From the NCBI RefSeq assembly GCF_035818615.1, contig NZ_JAYKZY010000002.1, positions 1,056,501 to 1,120,500 on the forward strand: a stretch of 64,000 nt of DNA, given 5' to 3'. Under the pieces are notes generated by a model, which saw only the letters and a program-made list of their open reading frames with translations, was not told where the DNA came from and made no database searches. The translations under genes and the position numbers were made by a program. The first letter of the stretch is position 1, and each line of letters starts with the position of its first letter. Source of the stretch: Sphingobium sp. CR2-8 (lineage in GTDB: Bacteria; Pseudomonadota; Alphaproteobacteria; Sphingomonadales; Sphingomonadaceae). Below are positions 46,438 through 55,586 of this stretch, piece after piece.

Positions 46438-47658
46438 ATGCTGACCGCCACCGATCGTTATCTCGCCCGCCTGATCGCGGTGCCCATGCTGGGTACGCTG
46501 GTGATCGCCGCGATGCTGCTTGTCCTTGACAAGATGCTCAGCCTGTTCGATTTCGTCGCGGCGGAAGGGGGGCCGGTCAGCGTCGTGTGGCGCATGCTGG
46601 CCAATATGCTGCCCGAATATCTCTCGCTCGGCATTCCGATCGGCCTGATGCTTGGCATCCTGCTCGCCTTCCGCAAGCTGGCTTTGTCGTCCGAACTGGA
46701 CGTGATGCGCGCGGTCGGTCTGTCCTACGGTCGGCTGCTCCGCGTGCCCTATATGTATGCGATCGCGCTGGCGCTGCTCAATTTCGGCATCGTCGGCTTC
46801 GTCCAGCCGCTCTCGCGCCACGCCTATGAGGCGCTGCGATTCGAACTGCGCTCGGGTGCGCTCGGCGCGTCGATCAAGGTCGGAGAGTTCACCAATCTGG
46901 GCAAGCGCATGACGCTGCGGATCGAACGCAGCCTGGACGAAGGCCGCAATCTGCAAGGCATCTTCGTGCGCGCGGTCAGCCGCGACGGCCAGTCGGTCGC
47001 GGTCACGGCGGCGCAGGGTACTTTCCTCGCCACCGACGATCCCGACGTCATCATCTTCCGCCTGCGCAACGGCGTGCTGGTGAACGACGCGCCCAAATAT
47101 AAGACGCCGCGCATCCTCTCCTTCTCCAGCCACGATCTGCCGATCGACCTGCCGCAGATCGAGAATTTCCGGGGCCGCGACGTCGACCGGGAAAAGACCA
47201 TTCCCGAACTCATGGTGATTGGCAAGAATCCCGCGACGCCGCAAAAGCTGAAGGACGAAGTGCGCGCCAATTTCCACTTCCGCATGGTGGAGGTGGTGTT
47301 CATGTTCCTGCTGCCGCTCGCCGCGCTGGCCTTCGCCATCCCGCCCAAACGATCCACCTCCGCGCTCGGCGTCTTCCTCTCGATCGTGTTCATCGTCACC
47401 TATCATAAGGTCAACCAATATGGCGAAGGCATCGGCGCATTGGGGAAGGTCGATCCGATCATCGCCCTGTGGGGACCGTTCCTGCTCGCCTCCGGCCTGG
47501 TGCTGTGGATGTATCATGTGATCGCCAACCGACCCGGCGGCCAGCCGATCGGCGCGCTCGAAGTCGCCTTCTCCAAACTGGGTAAGCAGATCGTCCGGCT
47601 TCTGCGCTTCGGCCGCCGTCGCCCGCCCGCGTCCGACGTCGCGGAAGGAGCGGCCTGA
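46438..47658 (+). CDS. lptF: LPS export ABC transporter permease LptF
   Basis: A 406-residue YjgP/YjgQ-family permease of the LptB2FG complex that extracts lipopolysaccharide from the inner membrane. N-terminal membrane segments (LIAVPMLGTLVIAAMLLVLDKML), the coupling region IPIGLMLGILLAFRKLALSSELDVMRAVGLSYGRLL, a periplasmic beta-jellyroll (GEFTNLGKRMTLRIERSLD), then three C-terminal segments. Directly followed by lptG. Confidence 0.93.
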   Translation: MLTATDRYLARLIAVPMLGTLVIAAMLLVLDKMLSLFDFVAAEGGPVSVVWRMLANMLPEYLSLGIPIGLMLGILLAFRKLALSSELDVMRAVGLSYGRLLRVPYMYAIALALLNFGIVGFVQPLSRHAYEALRFELRSGALGASIKVGEFTNLGKRMTLRIERSLDEGRNLQGIFVRAVSRDGQSVAVTAAQGTFLATDDPDVIIFRLRNGVLVNDAPKYKTPRILSFSSHDLPIDLPQIENFRGRDVDREKTIPELMVIGKNPATPQKLKDEVRANFHFRMVEVVFMFLLPLAALAFAIPPKRSTSALGVFLSIVFIVTYHKVNQYGEGIGALGKVDPIIALWGPFLLASGLVLWMYHVIANRPGGQPIGALEVAFSKLGKQIVRLLRFGRRRPPASDVAEGAA

Positions 47659-47659
47659 C

Positions 47660-48760
47660 ATGCAATTGAACTTCTTCCCCTCGCGTCAGATCAGCTGGTA
47701 CATGGCGCGGCTGTTCCTGACGCGCACCTTCGCGGTGTTGGCGCTGTTGGTGGTCGTGCTCCAGACGCTCGACCTGCTGGGCAATTCGGGCGACGTGCTG
47801 GCCTATCCGGGCAATGGCGATCCGCAGCTATGGCATTATGTCGGCCTGCGCGCGCCGCAGATCATCGCCCGCTTCCTGCCCTTTTCGGTGCTGCTGGGCA
47901 CGCTGGTGATGCTGGCGACGCTTAATCAGAATAGCGAAATCATCTCGATGAAGGGCGCGGGGCTTTCCGCCCACCAGATATTGGCGCCGCTCATCGCCAC
48001 CGCGCTGGGCGTGGCGGTCATCAGCTTCGTGTTCAACGAACGTATCGTCGCCCGCGCCACGGCGGCCTTGAGCGCCTGGCAGGCCGTGGACTACGGCCCG
48101 ATCCCGCCCGACAGCGGGGTCAAGAGCAACCCCTGGGTGCGCGACGGCAACAACCTGGTCAACGCCGCGATCGTGGCCGGGCGCGGTACGCAGGTCCAGT
48201 TGCGCAAGGTGCAGATATACAACCGCGTCAACAACAGCCTGACCACCATCATCCAGGCGCCCAAGGGCCATTATGACGCCGCCACCAAAAGCTGGCTGCT
48301 GGAAGGCGCGCGCCAGTTCGATGTGGCGCGCGGCACCGTGCGCAATGTCGGCACCGTCCGCTTCGGCCGCGACATCCGCCCCGACCAGTTCACCCTGGCA
48401 AAGGTCGATCCCGACGCGCTGACCTTCAGCGAGCTGGAAGCCGCCATTTCCGACCTGCGCGACGCGGGCCGCCCGACCGCCGAACTGGAAGGCAGTCTGT
48501 GGCACAAGATATCGGGGCCGCTTTCGGCCCTGCTGATGCCGATCCTGGGGTCGGTCGCCGCCTTCGGCCTGGCGCGATCGGGCCAGTTGTTCATGCGCGC
48601 GGTGCTGGGCATGGCGCTGGGCTTCGCCTATTTCGTCGCCGACAATTTCTCGCTCGCGATGGGTAGCCTGGGCGCCTATCCCCCGGTTCTGGCGGCCTGG
48701 GCGCCCTTCTTCCTGTTCCTGCTCGTCGGCGAAACCGTGCTGTTCCGCACGGAAGAGTGA
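47660..48760 (+). CDS. lptG: LPS export ABC transporter permease LptG
   Basis: A 366-residue partner permease of LptF with the same plan: MARLFLTRTFAVLALLVVVL, the coupling segment PFSVLLGTLVMLATLNQNSEIISMKGAGLSAHQIL, periplasmic domain, and C-terminal membrane segments ending LLVGETVLFRTEE. The start is one base after the lptF stop, so both are cotranslated as expected for a heterodimer. Confidence 0.93.
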   Translation: MQLNFFPSRQISWYMARLFLTRTFAVLALLVVVLQTLDLLGNSGDVLAYPGNGDPQLWHYVGLRAPQIIARFLPFSVLLGTLVMLATLNQNSEIISMKGAGLSAHQILAPLIATALGVAVISFVFNERIVARATAALSAWQAVDYGPIPPDSGVKSNPWVRDGNNLVNAAIVAGRGTQVQLRKVQIYNRVNNSLTTIIQAPKGHYDAATKSWLLEGARQFDVARGTVRNVGTVRFGRDIRPDQFTLAKVDPDALTFSELEAAISDLRDAGRPTAELEGSLWHKISGPLSALLMPILGSVAAFGLARSGQLFMRAVLGMALGFAYFVADNFSLAMGSLGAYPPVLAAWAPFFLFLLVGETVLFRTEE

Positions 48761-48852
48761 TTTCGCGTACGATGGACCATCGCACGACTTGGGACATCAC
48801 GGAAAACAAAGAAACGACTTGGGGCCGCCGTCGATGTTGCGCCCCAAAGAAA

Positions 48853-48889
48853 AAGGCCCCGGCGAACAAGGGATGTCGCACGGGGCCTT
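48853..48889 (-). terminator. Terminator between lptG and desaturase genes
   Basis: AAGGCCCCG / CGGGGCCTT stem with a 19-base loop. On the minus strand it is followed by TTTTTCTTTGG, so it most likely ends the desaturase transcript; it may also stop lptG readthrough. Confidence 0.65.
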
Positions 48890-49034
48890 CCTAGGGAGCG
48901 TTCCGATCCTCATAGGGGGAGGGGAAAGAGACCGGAACAGTTCGGATATAGGCGTCGAAAATAGGGTTTCAACGGGCAACCTATATTTTTTCGGCCGCCA
49001 GTAAATCCTCCCGCCGCGCCATGCGATCGGCGCG

Positions 49035-50102
49035 TCAGCGCGCCGCCATCGTGCTGCGCGCGATCTTGCCCACCAGCGGCATCATCCCCTTGTAATTGCC
49101 GCGATGATAGGGCGATTGCGCGTCCAGCGTGGCCATAAGCCGGGCATGCGCCTTGCCCAGCGCATGATAGGGTACGCTGGGCAGCAGATGATGCAGCGCA
49201 TGATAGCGCAACCCCACCGGCGCCCACAGCGCGGGCAGCGTGCCGGGCGGCGGCACATTGACCGAATCCAGATATTGCGCCGTCACCGTCATCGCCTCGC
49301 CCTCATTCTCCCACAGATGCGCCACCAGGGTGCGCAACTGGTTGATGACGGTCATGGCCGAATGGATCGCCATATAGACGAGCAGCGGCTTCCATCCGAA
49401 GGCGAACACGCTGCCGACCAGCGCCAGCGCAAACAGGCTGGCGCCTGCCTCCTGCCATTGCCACATCCGCGCGAAATCGCCTTCGGGCGCGCGGCGGCGA
49501 TAGGATGGGTTGATCGACAGCGCCGACAGTTCGGCCACCACCTTGCGCCGCAACGGCGGGATCAGCAGCGACAGCGGCGTCAGCACGCCAAAACGCAAGA
49601 TAAGGCCGACCGGCGCCAGCGAGGCGACGAGGATGAACAGCGGCAAAGACCAGGGCTTCATCAGCGCCAGCGGCAGATATTCCGGGTCATCCGCCGTACC
49701 ATAACGGGTGCGCGCATGATGCTGGGTGTGGACGCCTTCATACAGGAAGGACGGGATCATCAGCGGAATGCCGACGATCAAATTCCACCCCAGGCGAAAG
49801 CCGGGCAGGGCGCCCTTGCGGATATGGGTCAGCTCATGGATGAAACTCGCTGCGCGATACAGCGCCATCATCGCGACGAAGGCGCATGCCACCGCGACCG
49901 CCTTATTCTCCACCAGGATCGCACCGGCCATCGCGCCCCATCCGACCAGCGCGGACGCCAGCATGTCGGGCCAATAGATGCGCGGATTGGCGAGTGAATA
50001 ATCGCGCGTCAGTTCGGCGGCGGCCCGCAACATCACGGTGTCGTCGGGGATCGCGGCGCGCGCCCGCTGGGCGGCGGCCAATAGGGGATCATGCACAGTC
50101 AT
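49035..50102 (-). CDS. Fatty acid desaturase family protein
   Basis: A 355-residue membrane di-iron desaturase. Histidine boxes: FIHELTHIRKG (HxxxxH type), GVHTQHHARTRYG (HxxHH), and YHALHHLLPSVPYH (HxxHH), with hydrophobic pairs between them (LILRFGVLTPLSLLIPPL; LFALALVGSVFAFG). It introduces a double bond into an acyl chain or a lipid head-linked chain. It is divergent from the following acyltransferase-like gene, whose start lies 150 bases away. Confidence 0.92.
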   Translation of the reverse strand: MTVHDPLLAAAQRARAAIPDDTVMLRAAAELTRDYSLANPRIYWPDMLASALVGWGAMAGAILVENKAVAVACAFVAMMALYRAASFIHELTHIRKGALPGFRLGWNLIVGIPLMIPSFLYEGVHTQHHARTRYGTADDPEYLPLALMKPWSLPLFILVASLAPVGLILRFGVLTPLSLLIPPLRRKVVAELSALSINPSYRRRAPEGDFARMWQWQEAGASLFALALVGSVFAFGWKPLLVYMAIHSAMTVINQLRTLVAHLWENEGEAMTVTAQYLDSVNVPPPGTLPALWAPVGLRYHALHHLLPSVPYHALGKAHARLMATLDAQSPYHRGNYKGMMPLVGKIARSTMAAR

Positions 50103-50253
50103 AAGGGCGCTCCTAACCGCGAAATGCGCTGATATCGTGGCAACACCATGACATATTCACCATGATATCGCCCCGCCGGGCGCGCCTGATTGACATTCCG
50201 GCGACGAGGCGCGAACTGCATCCCATTCCATAATTTCCTTGAAGGCGGCACAA

Positions 50254-51410
50254 GTGGCGCAATCTGATCTGGTCATCACACCCGTTTCCGGCAAGTCCGA
50301 CCTGAAGGCTTTCATCGACCTGCCCTGGCGCATCTACGCCAACGATCCCCATTGGGTGCCGCCGTTGAAGGCGGAGGTGAAGGAATTGATGACGCCGGGG
50401 AGGAACCCCTTTTTCGGCCATGCCGAGGCGCAATATTTCCTCGCCCGTCGCGGCGGCAAGGTGGTCGGCCGCATTGCGGCCCATATCGATCATCTGGCGC
50501 TTCAACAGCCGGTCGAACAGGGGATGGGACCGGGTACCGGCAATTTCGGCCTGTTCGAGGCGGAAGATGCCGAAACCGGCCGCGCCCTGATCGCCACGGC
50601 CGAAGACTGGCTGCGCGGCAAGGGCATGACCCGGGTGCTGGGGCCGATTTCCCTGTCCATCTGGGAAGAGCCGGGCCTGCTGATTTCAGGCCATGATCAT
50701 CCGCCAACGGTCATGATGGGGCATAACAGCCCCGCCTATCAGGCGATCATAGAGGGGGCGGGCTATGCCCCCGCCAAGCAGCTCAAAACCTATGAGCTGG
50801 ACATCACCCAAAGCTTCCCGCCGCTGATACAGCGCATCATTCAGTCGGGTGAGAAGAACCCGCGCATCCATATCCGCCGCGTCGACAAGGCGCAGTTCGA
50901 CAAGGAAGCCGCGATCATCCTGGCGATCCTCAACGACGCCTGGGCAATAATTGGGGCTTCGTGCCGATCACGGACGAAGAGGTCGCCCACACCGGCAAGA
51001 AGCTGAAACCCATCGTGTTCGAAGATCTCATCATGATCGCCGAACTGGACGGGGAACCGGTCGCCTTCATGATGACGCTGCCCGACCTCAACGAAGCGCT
51101 GACGCCGCTTAACGGCTCACTCTTCCCGTTCGGCTGGGCAAAGCTGCTCTGGTGGCTGCGCAAGCCTAAGGTGCGCACCATGCGCGTGCCGCTGATGGGC
51201 GTGGTCCAGCGCCTGCAATCCTCCCGCATGGCGAGCCAGCTGGCCTTCATGATGATCGAGGCGATCCGCCTGCGCGCGGTGTCCGAATATGATTCCACGC
51301 GTGGGGAGATCGGCTGGGTGCTGGACGACAATCAGGGCATGAACGCCATTGCCGAAGCCATCAACAGCGAAGTGAACAAAATCTACCAGATCTACGAAAA
51401 GCCCCTCTAA
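50254..51410 (+). pseudogene. GNAT-fold N-acyltransferase-like protein, split by a 1-base frameshift
   Basis: A protein of about 385 residues of the large GNAT-type family with N-terminal FIDLPWRIYANDPHWVPPL, NPFFGHAEAQYFLARRGGK VVGRIAAHID, and GHDHPPTVMMGHNSPAYQ. The first frame runs to AILNDAWA; one base is then missing near 50944-50947, and the next frame continues NNWGFVPITDEEVAHTGKKL up to the end (YEKPL). Both halves are well conserved in style, so the break is recent or a sequencing error. The start is GTG 50254 or TTG 50239. Family members act on amino groups with acyl-CoA; a sphingolipid or lipid role is speculation based on the sphingomonad background and the neighbouring desaturase. 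Confidence 0.75.
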
Positions 51411-51435
51411 GATTTTGTTTCGCCTTCGTATTGGT

Positions 51436-51461
51436 GGAAACCGTTCGACCGATGCGTCGTT
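51436..51461 (+). promoter_or_regulatory. EcfG-type stress promoter upstream of csbD
   Basis: GGAAA (51436-51440), 17-base spacer, CGTT (51458-51461): one mismatch from the alphaproteobacterial general-stress consensus GGAAC-N16/17-CGTT. It ends 33 bases before the csbD start, a normal distance, and csbD-type genes belong to this regulon in related bacteria. Confidence 0.6.
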
Positions 51462-51494
51462 TATACATCCATCACCACGCAAGGAGTAACGACC

Positions 51495-51677
51495 ATGGGC
51501 GAGACCACCGACAAGCTGAAGGCCGCTGGCAACAAGGCGGCTGGTGCCGTCAAGGAAGGCATCGGCAAGGCGACCGACAATGAGCGCCTCGAAGCCGAAG
51601 GCAAGGCGCAGAAGGCTAAGGGCACGGCTCAGGATGTGGCCGGTTCGGTTAAGGGCGCGCTCGGCGACAAGATCTGA
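51495..51677 (+). CDS. CsbD family stress-response protein
   Basis: A 60-residue hydrophilic protein with the CsbD pattern: DKLKAAGNKAAGAVKEGIGK, TDNERLEAEGKAQKAKGTAQ, and C-terminal VAGSVKGALGDKI. Small, Ala/Lys/Gly rich, probably disordered to helical; general stress proteins of this family are strongly induced in starvation. AAGGAG precedes ATG 51495, and an EcfG-like promoter lies just upstream. A perfect terminator follows, so it is a single-gene transcript. Confidence 0.93.
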   Translation: MGETTDKLKAAGNKAAGAVKEGIGKATDNERLEAEGKAQKAKGTAQDVAGSVKGALGDKI

Positions 51678-51697
51678 TCCGATAGTCCGGACAATCG

Positions 51698-51728
51698 AAG
51701 GCCTCGTTCCGAAAGGAACGGGGCCTTT
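51698..51728 (+). terminator. Rho-independent terminator after csbD
   Basis: 13-bp stem AAGGCCTCGTTCC / GGAACGGGGCCTT (one G-T pair) closed by a GAAA tetraloop and followed by TCCCGTTTC; 21 bases past the stop. Confidence 0.9.
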
Positions 51729-51770
51729 CCCGTTTCTGTCCTATCGGCACGCAGCGGCTTATGAAATCCG

Positions 51771-51795
51771 TTCCTCGGCGAAGGCCGGGGTCCAG
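51771..51795. repeat. Half-copy of the palindrome found at 20386-20451
   Basis: TTCCTCGGCGAAGGCCGGGG followed by TCCAG matches the left arm of the 20386 repeat with one mismatch; the right arm is absent here. Confidence 0.75.
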
Positions 51796-51979
51796 TGTCG
51801 TTTGTCGAACTGAACTCTCTACCGCCAGGGCACGACCGAATAGGATCACACCCGAGCAATAAAATGTCAGGATCAGCGGGAAAAGTGCGAAGTTAAGCGC
51901 CCGCCTCGTCTCGTTCATCTTTCCCATGACAGCGGTTGTGGGTTGATACCGGGCGGCTCCCCGGTGCATGGAGAGGGGC

Positions 51980-53320
51980 ATGAGCAGGCAATATTTCGGC
52001 ACCGACGGCATTCGCGGCCGTACCAATCAATGGCCCATGACGGCGGAGCTGGCGATGAAGGTCGGCATGGCCGCTGGCACCCACTTCCTGCGCGGCAGCC
52101 ATCGCCATCGCGTGGTGATCGGCAAGGATACGCGCCTGTCGGGCTATATGGTCGAAAACGCGCTGGTCGCGGGCTTCACCGCCGTGGGCATGGACGTGGT
52201 GCAATTTGGCCCGATCCCGACGCCCGCCGTCGCGCTGCTCGCCCATTCGATGCGCGCGGACCTGGGCGTTATGATCTCCGCCAGCCACAATCCCTATTTC
52301 GACAATGGCATAAAATTGTTCGGCCCGGACGGCTACAAGCTGTCGGACGAGGACGAGTTGAAGATCGAAGCGCTGCTGGGGCAGGACATCGCGCTCGCCC
52401 CGTCCAAGGATATTGGCCGCGCCCGCCGGGTCGAGGATGCGCGCGGTCGCTACATCCACGCGGTCAAGTCCAGCTTCCCCGCCGACCTGCGCCTCGATGG
52501 CCTCAAGATCGTGGTCGATTGCGCCAACGGCGCCGCCTATCAGGTCGCGCCATCCGCGCTGTGGGAACTGGGCGCGACCGTCGTCGCCATCGGCGTGACA
52601 CCCAACGGCATCAACATCAATGACGGTTGTGGCTCCACCGCACCGTTGCTGCTCCAGGAAACCGTGGTGTCCTCCGGCGCGGATGTCGGCATCGCGCTGG
52701 ACGGCGACGCCGACCGGCTGATCGTGGTCGATGAAAAGGGCCAGATCGTAGACGGCGACCAGATCATGGCGCTGATCGCCGCCAATTTCATGGCCGAAGG
52801 CCGGCTGCGCGGCGGCGGGCTGGTTGCAACGATCATGTCGAACCTGGGCCTCGAACGCTTTCTGTCGGGAAAGGGCATCGGCCTGGAGCGGACCAAGGTC
52901 GGCGACCGCTACGTGCTGGAACGGATGCGCGAAGGCGGGTTCAACATCGGCGGCGAACAGTCGGGGCATATGATCCTGTCCGACTATGCCACCACCGGCG
53001 ACGGCACGGTCGCCGCGCTCCAGGTGCTGGCCGCGCTGGTCCGTTCCGGCAAGCCCGCCAGCGAAACGCTGCACCAGTTCGACCCTGTTCCCCAATTGCT
53101 CAAAAATGTCCGCTTCTCCGGCGGAAAGCCGCTGGAGCATGCGGACGTCAAGCGCGTCATCGCGCAGGCGGAAACGGAATTGAACGGCGCGGGCCGCCTC
53201 GTCATCCGCCCGTCCGGCACCGAACCCGTTATCCGCGTGATGGCGGAGGGCGACCGGGAAGAGCAGGTAAGGGATGTGGTCGAGCGCATCTGCGCCGCAG
53301 TGGAAAAAGCCGCAGCGTGA
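51980..53320 (+). CDS. glmM: Phosphoglucosamine mutase
   Basis: A 446-residue mutase converting glucosamine-6-phosphate to glucosamine-1-phosphate for UDP-GlcNAc. Motifs: [20 protein letters not shown], the phosphoserine loop [18 protein letters not shown], the metal loop [14 protein letters not shown], and the C-terminal phosphate-binding [18 protein letters not shown] 51980 was chosen: GGAGAGGGGC lies just upstream and the family starts at the Ser-Arg-Gln-Tyr-Phe-Gly-Thr segment; an ATG four codons upstream is also open. Confidence 0.96.
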   Translation: MSRQYFGTDGIRGRTNQWPMTAELAMKVGMAAGTHFLRGSHRHRVVIGKDTRLSGYMVENALVAGFTAVGMDVVQFGPIPTPAVALLAHSMRADLGVMISASHNPYFDNGIKLFGPDGYKLSDEDELKIEALLGQDIALAPSKDIGRARRVEDARGRYIHAVKSSFPADLRLDGLKIVVDCANGAAYQVAPSALWELGATVVAIGVTPNGININDGCGSTAPLLLQETVVSSGADVGIALDGDADRLIVVDEKGQIVDGDQIMALIAANFMAEGRLRGGGLVATIMSNLGLERFLSGKGIGLERTKVGDRYVLERMREGGFNIGGEQSGHMILSDYATTGDGTVAALQVLAALVRSGKPASETLHQFDPVPQLLKNVRFSGGKPLEHADVKRVIAQAETELNGAGRLVIRPSGTEPVIRVMAEGDREEQVRDVVERICAAVEKAAA

Positions 53321-53338
53321 TGGCTCTCATCCCCACAT

Positions 53339-53400
53339 CCGTTCGGTTCGAGCTTGTCGAGAACTTCGCGGTACGTTCTCGACAAGCGCGAACCGAACGG
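53339..53400. repeat. Palindromic repeat (GTTCG..GAGCTTGTCGA family) between glmM and DUF1272 genes
   Basis: Left arm CCGTTCGGTTCGAGCTTGTCGAGAAC (first 20 shown in part: CCGTTCGGTTCGAGCTTGTC) and right arm GTTCTCGACAAGCGCGAACC... pair at 25 of 26 positions around a 10-base loop. Best-paired copy in the window; 14 bases before the next gene. Confidence 0.85.
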
Positions 53401-53413
53401 GGAGGGTGCGACC

Positions 53414-53638
53414 ATGCTTGACATGCGCCCCGACTGCGAACGCTGCGGCACGGATCTGCCCGCCGACCAGCCCGGCGCGTTCATCTGCTCGTTCGAATGC
53501 ACCTGGTGCGCACCGTGCGCCGAAGCGCTGGACGATCGCTGCCCCAATTGCGGCGGCGAACTGATGGACCGCCCGACCCGCGTCGGCAAGGCGCTCGCCG
53601 CCAACCCGGCCTCGACGGAGCGCCACTACACGCCATGA
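53414..53638 (+). CDS. DUF1272 family zinc-ribbon-like protein
   Basis: A 74-residue protein with eight cysteines in CxxC pairs: RPDCERCGTDL, FICSFECTWCAPCAEAL, and DRCPNCGGELMDRPTR, the DUF1272 pattern. Probably binds zinc; function unknown. GGAGGG precedes ATG 53414, and the stop overlaps the thiD start as ATGA, giving a coupled DUF1272-thiD-rnhB operon. Confidence 0.9.
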   Translation: MLDMRPDCERCGTDLPADQPGAFICSFECTWCAPCAEALDDRCPNCGGELMDRPTRVGKALAANPASTERHYTP

Positions 53639-54396
53639 CGCCCGCCCGCATCCTCATCATCGCCGGTTCCGACAGCGGGGGCGGCGCGGGCATCCAGGCG
53701 GACCTCAAGACCGTGACCCTGCTGGGCGGCTTCGGCATGACCGCCATCACCGCGATCACCGCGCAGAACACGCTGGGCGTCCAGGGCGTCCACCCGATCC
53801 CCACCGACATGGTACTGGCGCAGATGGAAAGCTGCATCAGCGACATCGGCGTCGACGCGGTAAAGATCGGCATGATCGGATCGGCGCAAACTGCCGCAGC
53901 CGTGGCCGACCGACTGGCCAGGCTGGATCATGTCCCGATCGTCTTCGATCCCGTCATGGTCGCCACCAGCGGATCGCTGCTGGCCGACGACGCCACCATT
54001 GCAGCGTTCGAAAAGCTGATGGCCATCGCGACCCTCGTCACCCCCAACATCCCCGAACTGACCGCGCTGGGTGGGGACGCGGTCGCCGTCCGTTTCGACA
54101 CTCATGTCCTGGCCAAGGGCGGCCATGGCGAAGGCCCTATGCTGACCGATCGGCTGATCGCGCCGCGCGGCGTCCTCAATGCCTGGAGCAACGCCCGCAT
54201 CGACACGCCCCATAGCCACGGCACCGGCTGCACGCTGGCGAGCGCTATCGCGACCGGCCTGGGCCAGGGGCTGGACCTGGTCGAAGCGATCGAGCGCGGC
54301 CGCAAATATGTGCGCGAAGCCCTCAGCCTCGCGCCGGGGCTCGGCGGCGGTCATGGCCCAATGGGCGCGCCCTTCGGTTTCCACGCTTATGCCTGA
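53635..54396 (+). CDS. thiD: Hydroxymethylpyrimidine/phosphomethylpyrimidine kinase
   Basis: A 253-residue ribokinase-fold enzyme phosphorylating HMP and HMP-P in thiamine synthesis. Motifs: [57 protein letters not shown] and the anion hole [19 protein letters not shown]. Starts with a 4-base overlap with DUF1272 and its 3' end overlaps rnhB by 8 bases. Confidence 0.95.
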   Translation: MTPARILIIAGSDSGGGAGIQADLKTVTLLGGFGMTAITAITAQNTLGVQGVHPIPTDMVLAQMESCISDIGVDAVKIGMIGSAQTAAAVADRLARLDHVPIVFDPVMVATSGSLLADDATIAAFEKLMAIATLVTPNIPELTALGGDAVAVRFDTHVLAKGGHGEGPMLTDRLIAPRGVLNAWSNARIDTPHSHGTGCTLASAIATGLGQGLDLVEAIERGRKYVREALSLAPGLGGGHGPMGAPFGFHAYA

Positions 54397-54988
54397 CTTC
54401 GTCCACGAACTGCGCCATCATCCCGGCCTCGTCGCCGGTGTGGATGAAGCGGGCAGGGGACCGCTGGCCGGGCCGGTGGTCGCCGCCGCCGTCATCCTGC
54501 GTAGCGATGATTGCCCTGATGGCCTCAACGACTCCAAGCAACTGACGGCGAAGAAGCGCGCCGCGCTGGAGGTCGAGATCAAGGCGCGCGCCCTCTGCTG
54601 GGGCGTCGGCATCGCCAGCGTGGAGGAAATCGACGCCATCAATATCCTGTGGGCAACGATGCTGGCGATGACCCGCGCGGTCGAAGCGCTGAACCACGAT
54701 TGCGCCCATGTCCTGGTGGACGGCAATCGCTGCCCCACATGGCGTTGGGCCTCCACCGCCGTGGTGGAGGGCGACGCCAAATGCCTGTCGATCGCGGCGG
54801 CCTCCATCCTCGCCAAGGAGGAACGCGACCGCATGATGATCGCGGCGGCGGCCGACCACCCCCATTATGGCTGGGACACGAACAAGGGCTATGGCAGCGC
54901 CCGGCATCTGGCCGCCCTGCGCGAACATGGCCCGACCCCGCTCCACCGCCGCAGCTTCGCCCCGGTGGCGCAATTGATACTGCTGTAA
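54389..54988 (+). CDS. rnhB: Ribonuclease HII
   Basis: A 199-residue enzyme cutting RNA in DNA-RNA hybrids, including single ribonucleotides. Catalytic DEDD residues appear in [21 protein letters not shown], the LVDGNRCP segment and [14 protein letters not shown]; the C-terminal [24 protein letters not shown] motif is also typical. ATG 54389 starts inside the end of thiD (8-base overlap). Confidence 0.96.
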   Translation: MPDFVHELRHHPGLVAGVDEAGRGPLAGPVVAAAVILRSDDCPDGLNDSKQLTAKKRAALEVEIKARALCWGVGIASVEEIDAINILWATMLAMTRAVEALNHDCAHVLVDGNRCPTWRWASTAVVEGDAKCLSIAAASILAKEERDRMMIAAAADHPHYGWDTNKGYGSARHLAALREHGPTPLHRRSFAPVAQLILL

Positions 54989-55041
54989 TAACTGGATAGC
55001 CCGGAATACCGAAGCCCAGCGAACCGCAGGGTGGTCGTCGC

Positions 55042-55461
55042 CTACCGCACCGGCGTCCAGGTCTGGGTCTTGCAGAAGAAGGCGATACAGCCCTGCACCT
55101 TCAACGTGCCATTCCCGTTGCGGCTGAGCTTTGAGGTATAGCTCTTGCCGCTTTCAGGGTCGTAGATCGTCCCCTTCCAATGTTCACCGCCATCTTCGAA
55201 GCCGGTCAGCAGCGCCAGGCCGACAAGGGGTTTGGACTGCAACGCCGGATCGGGATTTTTGACATCGGTCTGCGCACGGCCGGGCGTGGGCTTCACGATC
55301 TTCTCGATCTTCCCGCACAGATGTTTGCCGCATGGCGCGATTTGGACGATCGCCTTGCCGTCCACCGTGGCCCAGCGCCCGGTGACGGGCTGGGCGGCCT
55401 GCGCGGGCATGGCGGCAAGGGCGGCACCCAGGGTTGCGATGGCGAAAACGGCCTGCTTCAT
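55042..55461 (-). CDS. DUF2147 family secreted protein
   Basis: A 139-residue exported protein: signal MKQAVFAIATLGAALAAMPAQA, then the DUF2147 domain (VTGRWATVDGKAIVQIAPCG, LCGKIEKIV, GTIYDPESGKSYTSKLSRNG, VQGCIAFFCKTQTW). The four cysteines probably form disulfides in the periplasm. Function unknown, often near outer-membrane or stress genes. ATG 55461 follows GGAG; the open frame extends 40 codons upstream without a signal. Confidence 0.88.
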   Translation of the reverse strand: MKQAVFAIATLGAALAAMPAQAAQPVTGRWATVDGKAIVQIAPCGKHLCGKIEKIVKPTPGRAQTDVKNPDPALQSKPLVGLALLTGFEDGGEHWKGTIYDPESGKSYTSKLSRNGNGTLKVQGCIAFFCKTQTWTPVR

Positions 55462-55586
55462 GCGATCCACTCCATTGTTTGACGAAAGATAGTCAGGAAA
55501 AGCCCGCCCGCCACCGCCTTTTTCGGCGGGGCGGGCGACCTTTCCGGGCGACGCTACGGCAGCGTGCATCCCGCTCTCCAACTTTT

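Larger units (their letters stand above)
51678..51979. other. Intergenic region before glmM
   Basis: 302 bases without a gene. Contains the csbD terminator (51698-51728) and a half-copy of the TTCCCCGGCGAAGGCCGGGG palindrome (51771-51795). The remaining 180 bases up to glmM have no clear feature; the glmM promoter should be here. Confidence 0.5.

Noticed and set aside
46372..47661. 429-codon minus-strand frame
   Set aside because: Antisense to lptF; His/Gln/Asp-rich shadow.
48934..48959. EcfG-like promoter GGAAC-N17-CGAA
   Set aside because: The -10 part mismatches the consensus at two of four positions and no gene starts downstream on the plus strand.
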